A stretch of 64,000 nt of DNA from contig NW_025892473.1 of NCBI RefSeq assembly GCF_002878395.1, positions 26,094 to 90,093 on the forward strand, written 5' to 3'. Made by a program: the position numbers and the translations under genes. The notes beneath the pieces were generated by a model that was given only the letters and a program-made list of their open reading frames with translations, was not told where the DNA came from and did no database searches. The stretch's first letter is position 1; every line of letters starts with the position of its first letter. The DNA is from Capsicum annuum. Its lineage: Eukaryota > Streptophyta > Magnoliopsida > Solanales > Solanaceae. Shown piece after piece: positions 12,513-24,094 of this stretch.

Positions 12513-13664
12513 ATGCCTCCTCACAGAGAATTTGTCCTTAGGGTTGATGATCAGCCCCCTCTACCAGTAGATCCTGAAAATGAGAGTGTGTCACATGTAG
12601 AGTTTTGGGTAGCTTTCCAGGTGCTAACCCAGGCAGTGACTAATATTCATGGAAATCGTTAGGCTGCAGTCCCACCTCAGCAAGATGGGAATTCTGCTGT
12701 AGCCAGGATTAGAAGCTTCATGAAAATGAACCCTCCTAAATTCTTTGGGTCAGTAGTAGGTGAGGATCAACCATTATTTCTTAAGGAGGTGAAGAAAATC
12801 ACCCAGATTATGCATGTTTCAGTGAAGGAGAGTGTTGATCAAGCATCTTATAGGTTGAAAGATATTGCTCATGATTAGGTAGTGATGTGGGAGAAAAGTA
12901 GAGGGGAGAATATCACTCCCGTTACTTGGCTAGAGTTTCAGAGTGCCTTTCTAGATAGGTTATTCCCACTAGAAATGAGAGAATCTAAGGTAGAAGTGTT
13001 TATGAACCTAAGATAAGGCTTCATGATAGTGAAAGAGTATTGTATTTAGTTTAACCAATTAGCTAAGTATGCTCCCGACTTGATAGCTGACCCTAAAGTG
13101 AGTATGAGTAAGTTTTTGACTGGGTTATCAAGTGATGTGTTGAAAGAGTGTAGAGCTACCATACTCAATAGAGATATGGATCTTTCTAGGCAAATGATTC
13201 ATACGCAACAGATTGAGGTAGATAAGATGAAGGAAAGAGGGAGAGTGAGTAATAGAGCTAAGACAGGTAGTCGTGGTTTCTTGCAGTTAACGTCTCAAGG
13301 TGGTAGTAGTTCTCAGTATGGTTAGAGAGTTTTAGTTCCATCTCCATCTTCAGCTATTGTACTCGTAGATACGTTTGGAGGTGTCATATTTGAGGGAGTG
13401 CCAAGCTTCAAAGCCTAGAGTAGTACTAGTGGTGTTTGTACCTACCCGTTGTGTGAAGAATGTGGTAAGAATAATAAGGGTGCATGTAGAGCCGGTAGTG
13501 ATGTATGCTTTGGATGTGGTGAGACCAGTCACAAATTTTAAGATTGTCCTAATCCAGGTCCCCGAAGTCAGCATAGTCTTCCTTCAACTCATAATAGATT
13601 GTATGTACTTCAGACTCGCCTTGATCGGGAAAGATCCCCTGAAATTGACCCGGGTATGTTATGA
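12513..13664 (+). pseudogene. gag: Element C gag
   Basis: The capsid-nucleocapsid polyprotein starts at an ATG (12513) with Met-Pro-Pro, as in related gypsy elements, and one frame runs to the stop near 13664, broken by in-frame stops (for example 12876-12878, 13014-13016 and 13539-13541). The gag capsid domain is recognisable (Tyr-Arg-Leu-Lys-Asp-Ile, later a Phe-Leu-Asp-Arg-Leu segment), with a basic linker around 13200-13290. A Cys-rich pair and a CCHC zinc knuckle at 13506-13547 follow. All four zinc ligands remain, but a stop lies between His and the last Cys. No frameshift is needed, so this gag is younger or better kept than those of A and B. Confidence 0.85.
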
Positions 13665-14290
13665 ACCCTTCATATTTATGTTATGAATTGATAGATCCTT
13701 TGCTCTCATTTTGAGCTTATATGTTTGAATGAGTCATTCATAAGTTTTTGATCTTGATCGGTCAATTATGATCCAGTCTGTAGGTACCCCGCGCACCGCT
13801 CCAGTATTTTAGCAAAGTATTTTTAGAGGGACATAGGGTCCCAAGGGGGAGATACCCCATGGTATTATGATGTTGCATGCCATTAGATTTATCTCAATGC
13901 ATGTTCAGATTTTCCTTATAAAGTTAGCATTAATCATAGTTACATTGTCAAGTCGTACTTTTAAAAGTCATCTTAGCCGTCCATTCATGCATTAGGTATG
14001 CACATTTAGTAGAAAGAGTTCAGCTTGTCAGTGTGTGTTCAGTTGTGTATTCATGAGATCATCCCAGTTATAAGTCCATGCATCAGACATGCATGTGTAT
14101 TATGAGAATTCAGCTATGAGTATCATCAGTAGAGTATTCCATGCATCATATATGCATGCCCAGTGTGCGAAATCTATATGTTAGTTGTTACAGTTGTGTA
14201 ATCCTGATCTAAGATGTTTCAATTTATTGAGTACGTTTTGTTGATCCGTATTACCAGTCTATCAAATGACATTCGAGGATGAATATTCTA
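13665..14290 (+). other. Non-coding internal remnant of element C
   Basis: This stretch lies between the gag end and the polypurine tract. I see no protease or RT motif. It contains diverged short repeats around ATGCATG (for example near 13985, 14085 and 14145). Just before the LTR the CATTCGAGGATGAAT stretch is the same box that precedes the LTRs of B and F, so it is the relic of the pol 3' end joined to gag by a large deletion. Confidence 0.6.
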
Positions 14291-14303
14291 AACGGGGAGA
14301 TAA
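14291..14303 (+). promoter_or_regulatory. Polypurine tract of element C
   Basis: AACGGGGAGATAA lies directly before the right LTR, where plus-strand DNA priming occurs in LTR retrotransposons. Confidence 0.75.
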
Positions 14304-17300
14304 TGTAATGCCCCGCAAAATCCTCTTCCAGTCTGAGCCTTAGACCATATATGGTAAAGCAAAAATCGGAGTCAAAATGTTTCAAAAATATCCTCCCAAG
14401 TATGAAATACTTTGAATTGTGTGGGAATCTATTTGAGCATGAATTAATATTATAGAGGTCCCCTAATTCATGAACGAGTTGTAAACTTTTCTATCGTTCA
14501 AGTTTTAGTGATCGTAAAAATTTGGGTCAACATCAATTGACCAAACCTCGCTTTATATGAATAACTGGGTTTCTTTCTATATATCAAATGAAATATCTTT
14601 GAATTATCTTTCCAACGATACTAATTTTTCAAAAATCCGATATTGGAGCAAAGAGTTATAGCTATTTTATTCCAGCATATTAATCTGGAAAAGGCTAATG
14701 TTGTTTCTTATGGATTGTCACATTTTTTATGCCATTTCTGATGACGTCATCACTTTTTGATGACATTTTAGACGATGTCGTCAGCCTTAGGTAGAACATC
14801 AAAAATTCAACCATTTTGTGATGACATTTCTTGACGACCTATCACGGGTCTGACGGCCTATCACGGATGTCGTCAGCCATCTTTTTTCAGCAAGTAAGGG
14901 ACATTTTTAAAAGGGTATTTTGTCTTTTCCACCCATTTTGAACCTCTATATATATCCAAGTAAAGAATAAAACTTCATTTTTCTTCCAATTCTCTCAAGA
15001 ATATCCAGGGTTTCATTCAAAAACCCTAATCTTCCAAAATTCATCCATAAATTCTTCAAGGTTTCATCAAGAATCAAGTTCCTCATAGTGTGGGCTTCAA
15101 GAATTTATTTACTTCAAGTGTGGATAAAGTTTCAAGCACTAAAGTTCATAGAATTTCAAAGGTTTAGATATGTAGATGTTTATTCTTGGGTCCCTTTCAT
15201 CCAAGAAGCTCAAGAACCCTTTTAAAACAAAAAGATTTTTATGTTTATGAGTTGTAAATGATTTGTATGAGTTGAAATAGATGTTCAATGTGTTTTTGCG
15301 TTTTGATTTATGTTTGCCTACAAAATTTATGAGCTTTGACCCTAGTATGTGGAATTCATGTGATGTTTGTTATAGACCCTCTTAAAGTTGTTTTTCCATG
15401 TGATGTGTTAATGACTTTTGGGTGTAAGAATGGTTGAATAAGTGAAGAACGTTTCCCATAGGTTTGATAAAGATCTTAGGTGAAGCATAAGGGCCACTAT
15501 AGCATGTTTAATAGGAAAACCCAAATTGTAAGCTAGTCCATGCATGCCTAGTTTACGATAAAATGCCGTAGTGAGTGAAATGTGCCAAGATAGCATGAAA
15601 TCCCCAAGTAGGTGTAAAATCGGTCGTGTCTAGTGGTTGTTGAAAGACCCTAGTGAACAAGTTGAGATATGATGGTTGTAAATTATCTGATTTTGTGCAC
15701 TTTGATATATGCTAAGATTTTAATACATGTCAAGTGGTTAGCAAATAAATAGTGACATGTTAGTATGAAGTTTTCCCCAAATCAAGTGATATCCAAATAC
15801 GTAATAAGACTGATATCGGTAGGAAGTACTTGATGTAATATCTCTTTGAATGGGGTATAATCTAATAGCATGTCTTCCCTAGGCTAGTATATGATAGTGA
15901 ACCGATGTTGATGATCTTTAAAGGTTTGGAGTGACCCTTTGGTGGTTGTGATGATGAATAGAGGTCTATGTTTCCTAATTGCTTAATGCAATGTCCTAAG
16001 GATCTTGAAAGGGAAAGTATGTTATGATGCTCAACTACTTGAAGTGATTCTTTAACGATTGTGATAATACGTGAATGATTGTAATGATGAATGAATGCTT
16101 GTAATGATGAATAAATGATTGTAGTGATGAATGAATAGCCGTGATGATGCATGAATGATTTGTGATGAAGAATGATTATGTCTTACTTTTATGTTGTCGA
16201 GTCCTGGGGGTATTTCTACCCGAAAATAGAGCTGTTATCTAGAGCCCGTGTCAATTTCTCGATAATTCCAATCGAGTCATTATTCTCAGAACTCAGTGAA
16301 CTATAGAACTTTGTATCCTCAGATAAGTGTGAATCTTAATAAAGCTTAGTAATCTCTGTTATCTCTATAATCTCTGTATAGCTAATAATCTAGCCTCAGT
16401 CCTATAATCAACTCAGTTCTAATAGTATTCAAGTCATTTAATCCTAATATCAGAAGAGATTCGAGTAATCTATTCAAGCTCGTACCATGATTTGATATCT
16501 TTTTCATCAGATACGAAACTAAGTGATCTCAGCGAAACTCAGTCCTACCTTTTTAGTAATATAATCAGTGTCAGATTCAGTTCAGCAAGTGTTCAGTGGA
16601 GAATTCAGTTCTGAGTCTTTTAGGTTGGATTAGAAACTAGCACCGAGTGAGCTAAAGGATAGGATCTCACCTACTAGTAGAGGGTGTGATTCTTAGAAGC
16701 AATCCTTGTTCTCCAGAAACATATAGCTAGAGTAGGTTGAGACATCATACTTGTTAGTTAAGGGTGGATGAGAGATATCATACCTGCTAGATGAGGGTAG
16801 ATGAGGTGGCTGGACCTGGTAGATGAGGGTTCCACTATTCTCGTTGGAGGACCTTCTAGATGAGGGTCACATAGAGTTGTCTTTACTAGTGGCGCGGTAA
16901 TGACACCCTTCCAAGTGAGGCATAGGTTGGACCCCACCTGTGGTAGGTCGGGGCATGTCGATTAAGTGACTTCTTCCCACAGTTTCAGTTTCAGATTCAG
17001 TCTTAGTTTCAATATCAGTCTTCAAAAATTAGGACTGTCAGATACACTCATCTATCATTGTGAGGAACTCAGATAGTTCCATTGATTTAAGGACCATCCC
17101 ATCAGATAGACTTGGTCTCACATACAGTTATTTGATATCATATTCAGAGACATGCCATCAGACAGGCTTAATCATAGTATTAGATTTCTATTGAGTATTC
17201 TGGTTGTTAGATTCAAATATAATCGTATTTCTTATCATTGATACAACTTCCAAAACCATCTGTTAGAAAGGTTGATCTCTAATTCTATCAGTCAAAAGTA

Positions 17301-18006
17301 GTAAGTCTAAGAATTCAGTCTTTGTTGTAAGCACATCTAGATCCTCAGTTATCAGTATCAGATGAGTCAGTGATTTAGTATCTCAGTGTCAATAGTTAGT
17401 TCAGTCTGTAGTAAAATGGTATCTGAGTTTCAGTATCTAGAGTTGCGATAATTTTGTTCATGTTCTATGCATTCATGTATACGTTCTCACGCGGCATTTT
17501 CATGATTATTCAATTTTGATATTGCACATGCATGAACCCTTGCATTAGCCTACCCCTTCTACATACTCAGTACATTTTTGTACTGATGCACTTGCATTAT
17601 GAAGTTTTATTTCACACCATAGGTTCAGAGGCACAGGATCCAGTTTATCCTCAGCAGTTTGGTCCCATTCAGCAGCAGTAGCAGTGAGTCCTCTTCTTTC
17701 GAGGATAAGTCTCAGTTTACTACTATATTTTTAGACTTTGTTTATTTTCTGTTGACAGAGTTAGTTGGGGACATGGCCCATCAACTCCACAGTTCAGACA
17801 GTTAGAGGCTTTTCAGATAGATGTATTAGTATTTAATTTTTCAGTTTTGAGTATGTATCAATGTATTGAACCTTATGGCATGTTTCCGCATTTATTTCAG
17901 ATATTATGCAGTGTACAGGTACAGATATCAGAAAAGGGTTAGCTTGTGGTCCTTCTGGTCCATAAGTACCATGAGACGTCTTGGGATGGGATCTTGGGGC
18001 GTTAAA
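14304..18006 (+). repeat. 3' LTR of element C
   Basis: This LTR is collinear with 8623-12303. It carries a perfect TGACGTCA palindrome at 14742-14749 within the TGACG-rich part of U3, and a TATA stretch near 14945. It is followed by the target duplication CCTTG at 18007-18011. Confidence 0.9.
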
Positions 18007-18866
18007 CCTTGTCTAAATTCTGGCTAGAATTCCCTCTCTCTCAGTCACCTCATGTCAAATAAACTTATTAGCTAGAGTTTGAATCTCTCTAGCCAACAGA
18101 TGCCTACTAGCATTCAAATAAGCCAAACTACCCATACTTGCTGACTTTTTGCTCAATGCATATATTAGCCTTCCCCAAATGGTAGAAAATGGTGATATCA
18201 TAATCTTTGAGCAACTTCCTCCATATACACTGTCTCAAATTCAAATCCCTTCTTATGAATACATACTATAAACTATGATGATCAGTGAACACTTTACAAC
18301 AAGCTTCATACAAGTAATGCCTCCATATCTTAAGAGAAAAAACCACAGCAGTTAACTCTAAATTGTGAGTGGGATAATCTTCTCATTAGGATTCAATTGC
18401 CTCAAAAACTAAACAATAACTTTCCTTTCCTGCATCACCATAGCATCTAAACTAGAACGTGAGGCATCATAATAAATAATATAATCCTCACCCTCTATCG
18501 GCAAGGCAAGAACAGAAGTGGTAGTCAACAAGATCTTGAGCTTTTAAAATCTCTCATCACACTTATTAGACAAAATAAATAATACATTCTTCTGAGTCAA
18601 CTGCATCATATGAGTAGCAATAGAAGGAAACCCCTTTACAAACCTGCAATAATAACTCGCTAAGCTAATAAAGCTGCGAACCTCCATCATGACGTAGGCC
18701 TAGCCTAATTCTTAATTGTTTCAATCTTCTGAGGGTATACCATCACCCCTTTCTTTGAAACCATATGCCCCAAAAAAGATACAGAAGCCAACCAGAACTC
18801 ATACTTACAAAATTTTGCATAAGGATATTTCTCTTTGAACAAACCCAAACAATTCTTAAGTAATTC
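18007..18866 (-). pseudogene. Element A RT C-terminus and RNase H (decayed)
   Basis: Read downward from 18866, this continues the RT broken by D: the segment around 18860-18760 has the Cys-x-Phe-Trp and Phe-Leu-Gly-His context of the gypsy RT connection. RNase H follows, with the Asp-Ala-Ser catalytic context still readable near 18460. The Lys-Asp-Tyr-Asp and His-x-Gly-Lys-Ala-Asn end of RNase H lies near 18200-18140. Frameshifts alternate throughout. At its lower end it is cut by C. Confidence 0.7.
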
Positions 18867-21326
18867 TGTAACACCTCAGAAATAGGTCTCGAGACATCAC
18901 AAGGTGCTCAAAACTATGAGTAGCCTTAAGCTAACCCTGTAAGCCTTATACTAAATCTGAAGCTCATAATAGAGAAATATAAACATAAAATAAAAAAGGA
19001 AGTTTGTCTGATATAAGCTAAAATTATCTGAAGATGATATCTGAAAATATTAGACTTAAAAGTATAAACAATCAATACTAGAAATCTGAATCATAACTAG
19101 CAGTCTTGTAAGCCTCTAGTACTAACAACTAGACACCCACTGGGACAAGCCCCCAGCTGACTCAAACTGACTAAAAATACTGAATTAACTATTATAATAA
19201 GCTAGAAAATCTGAATGGTTGGGTCCCCAAACTATGAGGCCTCACCAACTATTGGGATATAGATGGAGATGCTCGAAATCACTCATGTTGTTGAAACTGA
19301 GCACCTGAACCTACATTATAAGACAATGTAGCACATAGATGCATATGCGGATCAGTACTTCTTGAATGTACTGAGTATATGGGGGTGAATGCAAAAGTAA
19401 AACAATATCTCAACATCACTATAAATTTGTAAAATAATGTATGCTAAGTATAGATGACTCACATTAGCTGGAATAACTGAAAACTGAGAATCATAATCAT
19501 GAGTAGTAAAGCATGTTGTATAAATCTTATGAGTCATAACACTTAGTACTAAAAGTTATACTTGTATTCTATTGTTAAATTATTCTTCCTAAGTATAGTA
19601 AGGACTCACTTTTATATCTGTAAACTGAAAGCTGAAATCTATTAACTAGTGACTTATATGAAATAATATCTGAATAAAATTATGAGCCCTAACACTGAGT
19701 TTCTAGAAGCATTTCTGTGATTCTTTACTCTTTTTTGCGGGGAGGTTCTTCTAACTGGCATAAACCATGTGAGCTAACATGGAGTCCAACGTATAGTTAC
19801 CTTATGGGAAAAACTCGCGTTGGGGGGAGGTGTCATACTCTTGCCAAGGAGTATAACCTAATCTAAGTGATCACATTTGTAATTGTCATCCTTACAAAAA
19901 TGAGAATAATCTAATAATTTGAACCTATGTTGGCTCGTAGTTCTGGGGCACGTGAACGTACCCAACTCGGTGCTAAATACTACTCCCTTTAATCTGGGTG
20001 CTCATTCTAAAGGAAATCCACTTTTAAAACTAGTATAAAGGTTTATAATGAAAACCTCCTGTGAATCTGTTTACTGTAAACTGTAGTTAAGACTGTAAAG
20101 TGGATTCCATATCTAAATTGAGATCAAAAGATCAAATCTTTGTTCAAAATCTGAATATAACTAATCATGGGATTTTTAAAAGCATAATCTTCTTGAAATA
20201 TAAACATTCAAACTTGGGCTAATAACCCATGCATCAATTTTATGTCAAATCATCAAAAGTTCATGCTAAATAATGAAAACATTGATAATTTAATTCTAAA
20301 TTTGGGAATTAATGTCATACACATAAAAATATGAGAGTTGACATGTAATTCAACATCTAAATCACTTGTAGGATTATAATGTTCAAATAACAATATTTGG
20401 GTATGAACCCTAATTTGAAACTCATGTAAATTCATATGAAATGAACTTCAAAACTACTTTTGGACACAAGGATTAAAGAATTATCCTTGTTGAAAACCCT
20501 ACATACCTTAAGTGATGAATAGATGAAGAAGCTTGAACTTTGAGTTCCTAGTTGTGCTCTTGAAGATTGTTTCTTGAAGTTATTGAATTGGGAATCTTGA
20601 ATTTTGGGTTTTCTTGAAAAAAGAATGGTGAAATTTGGAGTTCTTGAGGATTGAAATTTGAAACTATAGGTTTTCTTGGAGAGAAATTTTTTGAATAGTG
20701 AGCGTACAATGCTTAGAATATGCTTGATCTTGTGTTTTGCACGATTTGGGGGCTAGGGAAATGACTAAATTGCCCTTTAAAATTTTAAGTTTGGAACTGG
20801 AATTCCGATTTTAGGCCACAGCGTGACGTTTTGCTTATCGCGGTGGATTACTAGAAAAGGGAAGAGTGTGATTTTAGACCATGGCGTGACGCGTTATAAT
20901 CACATTCCGTCAGTAGAAAAGGACGAGTACCATTTTGAACTCCACCGCAATGCAGTGCTATACTCCATCGCGATTACTGGTGTGACACTGTTCAATCGTG
21001 GTGAGCTACTGACATAGGACGAGTGGGAATTTATAGTTCACTGTGAAGCGGGCTAATCACGGTGCTTCACTGGAAATCAGACAATTGCAATTCTGTACTT
21101 TACCGCGATGGAATGCTTTACTATTTTTTTCTAAAATCATCATAACTTCTCAACCGAGTTTTGGAGTAAGTCAAAATTGGTATAGTTGGAAAGCTAATTC
21201 AATTATCTACCATTTAGTAGGTATAGAGCTAGAAAATTCAACAAGTATCAAGAGTTATTCATATTTAAAGTTAACTCTTGACACACTAGGAGCTAAACTG
21301 AGCTAGAAAAAGTACGGGGTATTACA
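18867..21326 (-). repeat. Element D: solo LTR of the B family
   Basis: A single 2.46-kb LTR with termini TGTAACACC and GGGGTATTACA sits inside A's RT. It is plainly related to both LTRs of B over its whole length, including the same U3 block with ATCGCGGTG-type motifs (20815-21110). The flanking pentamers AATTC and GATTC agree at four of five bases. No internal region is present, so it formed by recombination between two LTRs of a former insertion. The minus orientation is taken from the match to B. Confidence 0.88.
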
Positions 21327-21960
21327 GATTCTCATGCTCCTCTTTTCTATTAGAATAAACTAGAATATCATCAATAAAGACAATCAAAAAGAATGTAAGT
21401 AGGTTTTAACTATCCCATTCATCAAACTCATAAAAGTAGTTGGGGCAGTAGTCAACCTAAAAGACATCACAAGAAACTCATAGTGCCCATACCTGATTCA
21501 AAAAGCGATCTTATGGATATCGCTAGGCCGAATCTTAAGCTGATGATACCCGAACCTCAAATCAATCTTAGAAAATACGGATGCACCCTGCAACTAATCA
21601 AATAAATCATCGATACGGGTCAAAGAATACTTGTTACAAATCATAAATTTGTTCAACTATCTGTAGTCTATACACATACAAAGACTACCATCCTTTTTCT
21701 TTACAAACAATGTAGGAGCACCCCATGGAAAGGAACTCAGAAGGATAAAACCCATACTCAACAAATCCTGCAACTAAGCCTTTAGCTCTCTCAACTCAGT
21801 CAGAGCCATCCTATAGGGAGAAATAGAAATAGGGTAAGTACCTGGCTCTAGATCAATATAGAAATCAATATCAAGGTCTGGTGGCATACCAAGTAAATCT
21901 ACAGGGAAAACCTCATGGAACTCACACACCACGGGAATTGACTCAATAGATGGGACCTAT
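21327..21960 (-). pseudogene. Element A reverse transcriptase, N-terminal part
   Basis: On the minus strand from 21960 downward the gypsy RT fingers and palm are readable: the Pro-Pro-x-x-x-Ile-Asp start, a Lys-Lys-Asp-Gly-Ser segment near 21700, the Lys-Ile-Asp-Leu and Gly-Tyr-His-Gln motif near 21560, and the catalytic Phe-Ile-Asp-Asp-Ile-Leu at about 21356-21373. Both catalytic Asp residues are kept. A stop lies in the Phe-x-x-Arg-Tyr-Gly segment. The gene is cut by solo LTR D directly after the catalytic loop. Confidence 0.8.
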
Positions 21961-22470
21961 TTGGAAGTGTCCTAGAGATATTCTAAGAAGGCTAAACAGC
22001 CTCTCCTAATTAACCTCTTTGTACACATAAAGGACATAAGTTTCATTGGAGAAGGACTATAATCACTCTCCCACTCAAGTATATCCACTCCCCGCATAGC
22101 TACAGTTACTTTATTTGCATGACAAGCTAATATAGCATGATACAGAGACAACCAACTCATACCCAAAATTATACAAAAATTTACCATGTCTAGAATCACT
22201 AAATCTGCCCAAGTTTGATACCCCATAAATATAATAGTACAAGAATGGTAAACTCTATCAACAACAACAGAATCACTAACAAGAGTAGAAACATAAATCA
22301 AAAAGTTGAGAAAATCACACACTATGTTAAATCCTACAGCAAAATTAATAGATATGCAAAAAAAAAAATAGATCCAGGATCAAATAATACAGTGTCTATC
22401 TGGTCACAGACAAGAATAATACCTATAATAATACCTTATGATGCCTCTCTCTCGGGCCACCCTAGAAAGG
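21961..22470 (-). pseudogene. Element A aspartic protease
   Basis: This is the retropepsin domain of the gypsy polyprotein on the minus strand. The catalytic Asp codon (22379-22381) is in Asp-Pro-Gly-Ser, the usual variant in this element group. Right after it an 11-base T run (A run on the plus strand, about 22359-22369) shifts the frame. The rest of the domain (22322-21972) is open and holds the Leu-Gly-Met-x-Trp-Leu signature near 22155. Confidence 0.75.
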
Positions 22471-23950
22471 CATAGATATGGTCCCTAGAACCAGTACAAA
22501 CGTCACCACTGGCAAGCTGAGGACCACCTCGCTTGGGTTGATTACCACTCCTACCTGCTTGATGACTACTACAACCACCCTATGGATAACCTTTACCATT
22601 ACCACCACTTCTCCTACGTGCTGGAACTAAAGCTCCGGAGCCTGATATTGGCTAGACTGACCAAACTGCCTTACGTTAAGACAAAACCTCCTAACGTGAC
22701 CCATTCTGCCATAATTATAACATATACAGTCTAAGGTAGGATACTGAACTAATGAAGATGAAGCGAGCTAACCACCAGAGTATGCAAAATAGCTGGTAAG
22801 CTCCTGACGAACCACCTACAAAAACTGGCATCGCTGACTGAATAGGGCAGGCAGAGTATCCCTATGAACTCTAACCCCTAGAATAAGAACCACTAAAATT
22901 GTCTCCTCTATGGACCCTCTTTTTTTATGCCTTAGCATAACCCTCTTGCCTTATGTCCTCCACCTTCTTGACAAAATCAACTATCTCCTGGAAAGACCTA
23001 CCTGAAGATGTCACCTGAAGAGAAGAAATTTGGAGACCTGTATTCAACCCCTTCATAAAAAGATGGATCCTTTCCTCCTCAGTTTTTAGCAAGTGAGATA
23101 CATATCGAGACAATGAATGAAACTTAACCTCATAAGCTGCAATTGACATGTTCCCCTGCTTAAGATTAGCAAATCATCCCTTTTTCTATCTCTCAAAGTA
23201 TGAAGCATGTACTTTTCTAGAAAAATCAAGTAAAACTGTGTCCAACTCAAGGGAGGGAAAGTTGTATCGCTATACTCAACATAGGCCCTCCACCATATCT
23301 TAGCATTCTCCTGAAATTAGAAAGTAACCAGTTCTACAACATACCTCTCAAGTACCCCCATTTTATGCAGCCTTTCACGATAGTCAATAATAAACTCGTA
23401 GTCATTCTCTGACTCAGCTCTGGGAAAAATTGGAGGCTTCATCTTGATAAACTTACAAAACAATTCATGCTCAGCTTCGGTCATCACCGAACCCACTGCC
23501 TGTCTTAGAAAACATCTTTTCCTAACACTTCTTCTATCCGAAGGGCTACAACAGCAGCATACTGCATCCCATACTGGACTGCAGGTGTTACGGGCATAGT
23601 CCCTGATCCTATCAAATCACTCAGAAAACTCAAAACATGTTGAATCATAGTGAAATAATTTGAATTAGAGTTGAACCTCCCTGAGCTGGTGAAACCCCAT
23701 CATGAACTTGCACTAAAAAATCTTGTACTAGTATATCTCCATCCTCTGCAACCTCAAGAAAATCCTCATGTGAGGAAGGATATGTTGGCCTCTTTATAGC
23801 TGTCATCGCAGCCAGAGCTTTGCCCTTGGTGGGTGCTGCTCTTCTTTTTCTGCTATGTACTCTTCTTGACTGGCCTCTACCATAAACTGTTGCCTTAGCA
23901 GCCTCTTCAGGGACCTCAACTCTTGCTCCATTCTTTTGAGTTTTTACCAT
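22471..23950 (-). pseudogene. gag: Element A gag
   Basis: The likely start is the ATG at 23950, followed by a basic Arg/Lys-rich N-terminus (open to 23645). The central capsid domain is open at 23149-22925 with the Phe-x-x-Leu-Ser-Arg-Tyr start and an Arg-x-x-x-Phe-Met-x-Gly-Leu segment. The zinc knuckle at 22681-22722 keeps Cys, His and the last Cys, but the second Cys is Tyr. Stops and frameshifts separate the pieces. The N-terminal region differs from the Met-Pro-Pro gag start of B, C, F and G, so A belongs to a distinct lineage. Confidence 0.78.
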
Positions 23951-24073
23951 ATATGAGAAAAGAGTGAAAGAAGTCATATAGCAATTAGAATCTCCAGATA
24001 CCAGTTGAAATCAAGTAAAACCATGTTAGAAAGACTCAACAAGACATGTTCTTGTACGACGTGATCAACAAAG

Positions 24074-24090
24074 CTAGGGCTCTGATACCA
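24074..24090 (-). promoter_or_regulatory. tRNA-Met primer-binding site of element A
   Basis: The minus strand reads TGGTATCAGAGCCCTAG, four bases inside the right LTR. It fixes the minus orientation and identifies the right LTR as the 5' LTR. Confidence 0.92.
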
Positions 24091-24094
24091 ACTT

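Larger units (their letters stand above)
8623..18006 (+). mobile_element. Element C: gag-only gypsy-derived retrotransposon with 3.7-kb LTRs
   Basis: This is a complete element inserted in A's pol with an exact target duplication CCTTG (8618-8622 and 18007-18011). The LTRs are 8623-12303 and 14304-18006. A tRNA-Met primer-binding site follows the left LTR and a polypurine tract precedes the right one, both on the plus strand. The internal part is only about 2.0 kb and holds one gag relic and no protease, RT or integrase. It therefore fits the non-autonomous gag-only class, mobilised in trans (inference). Confidence 0.92.
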
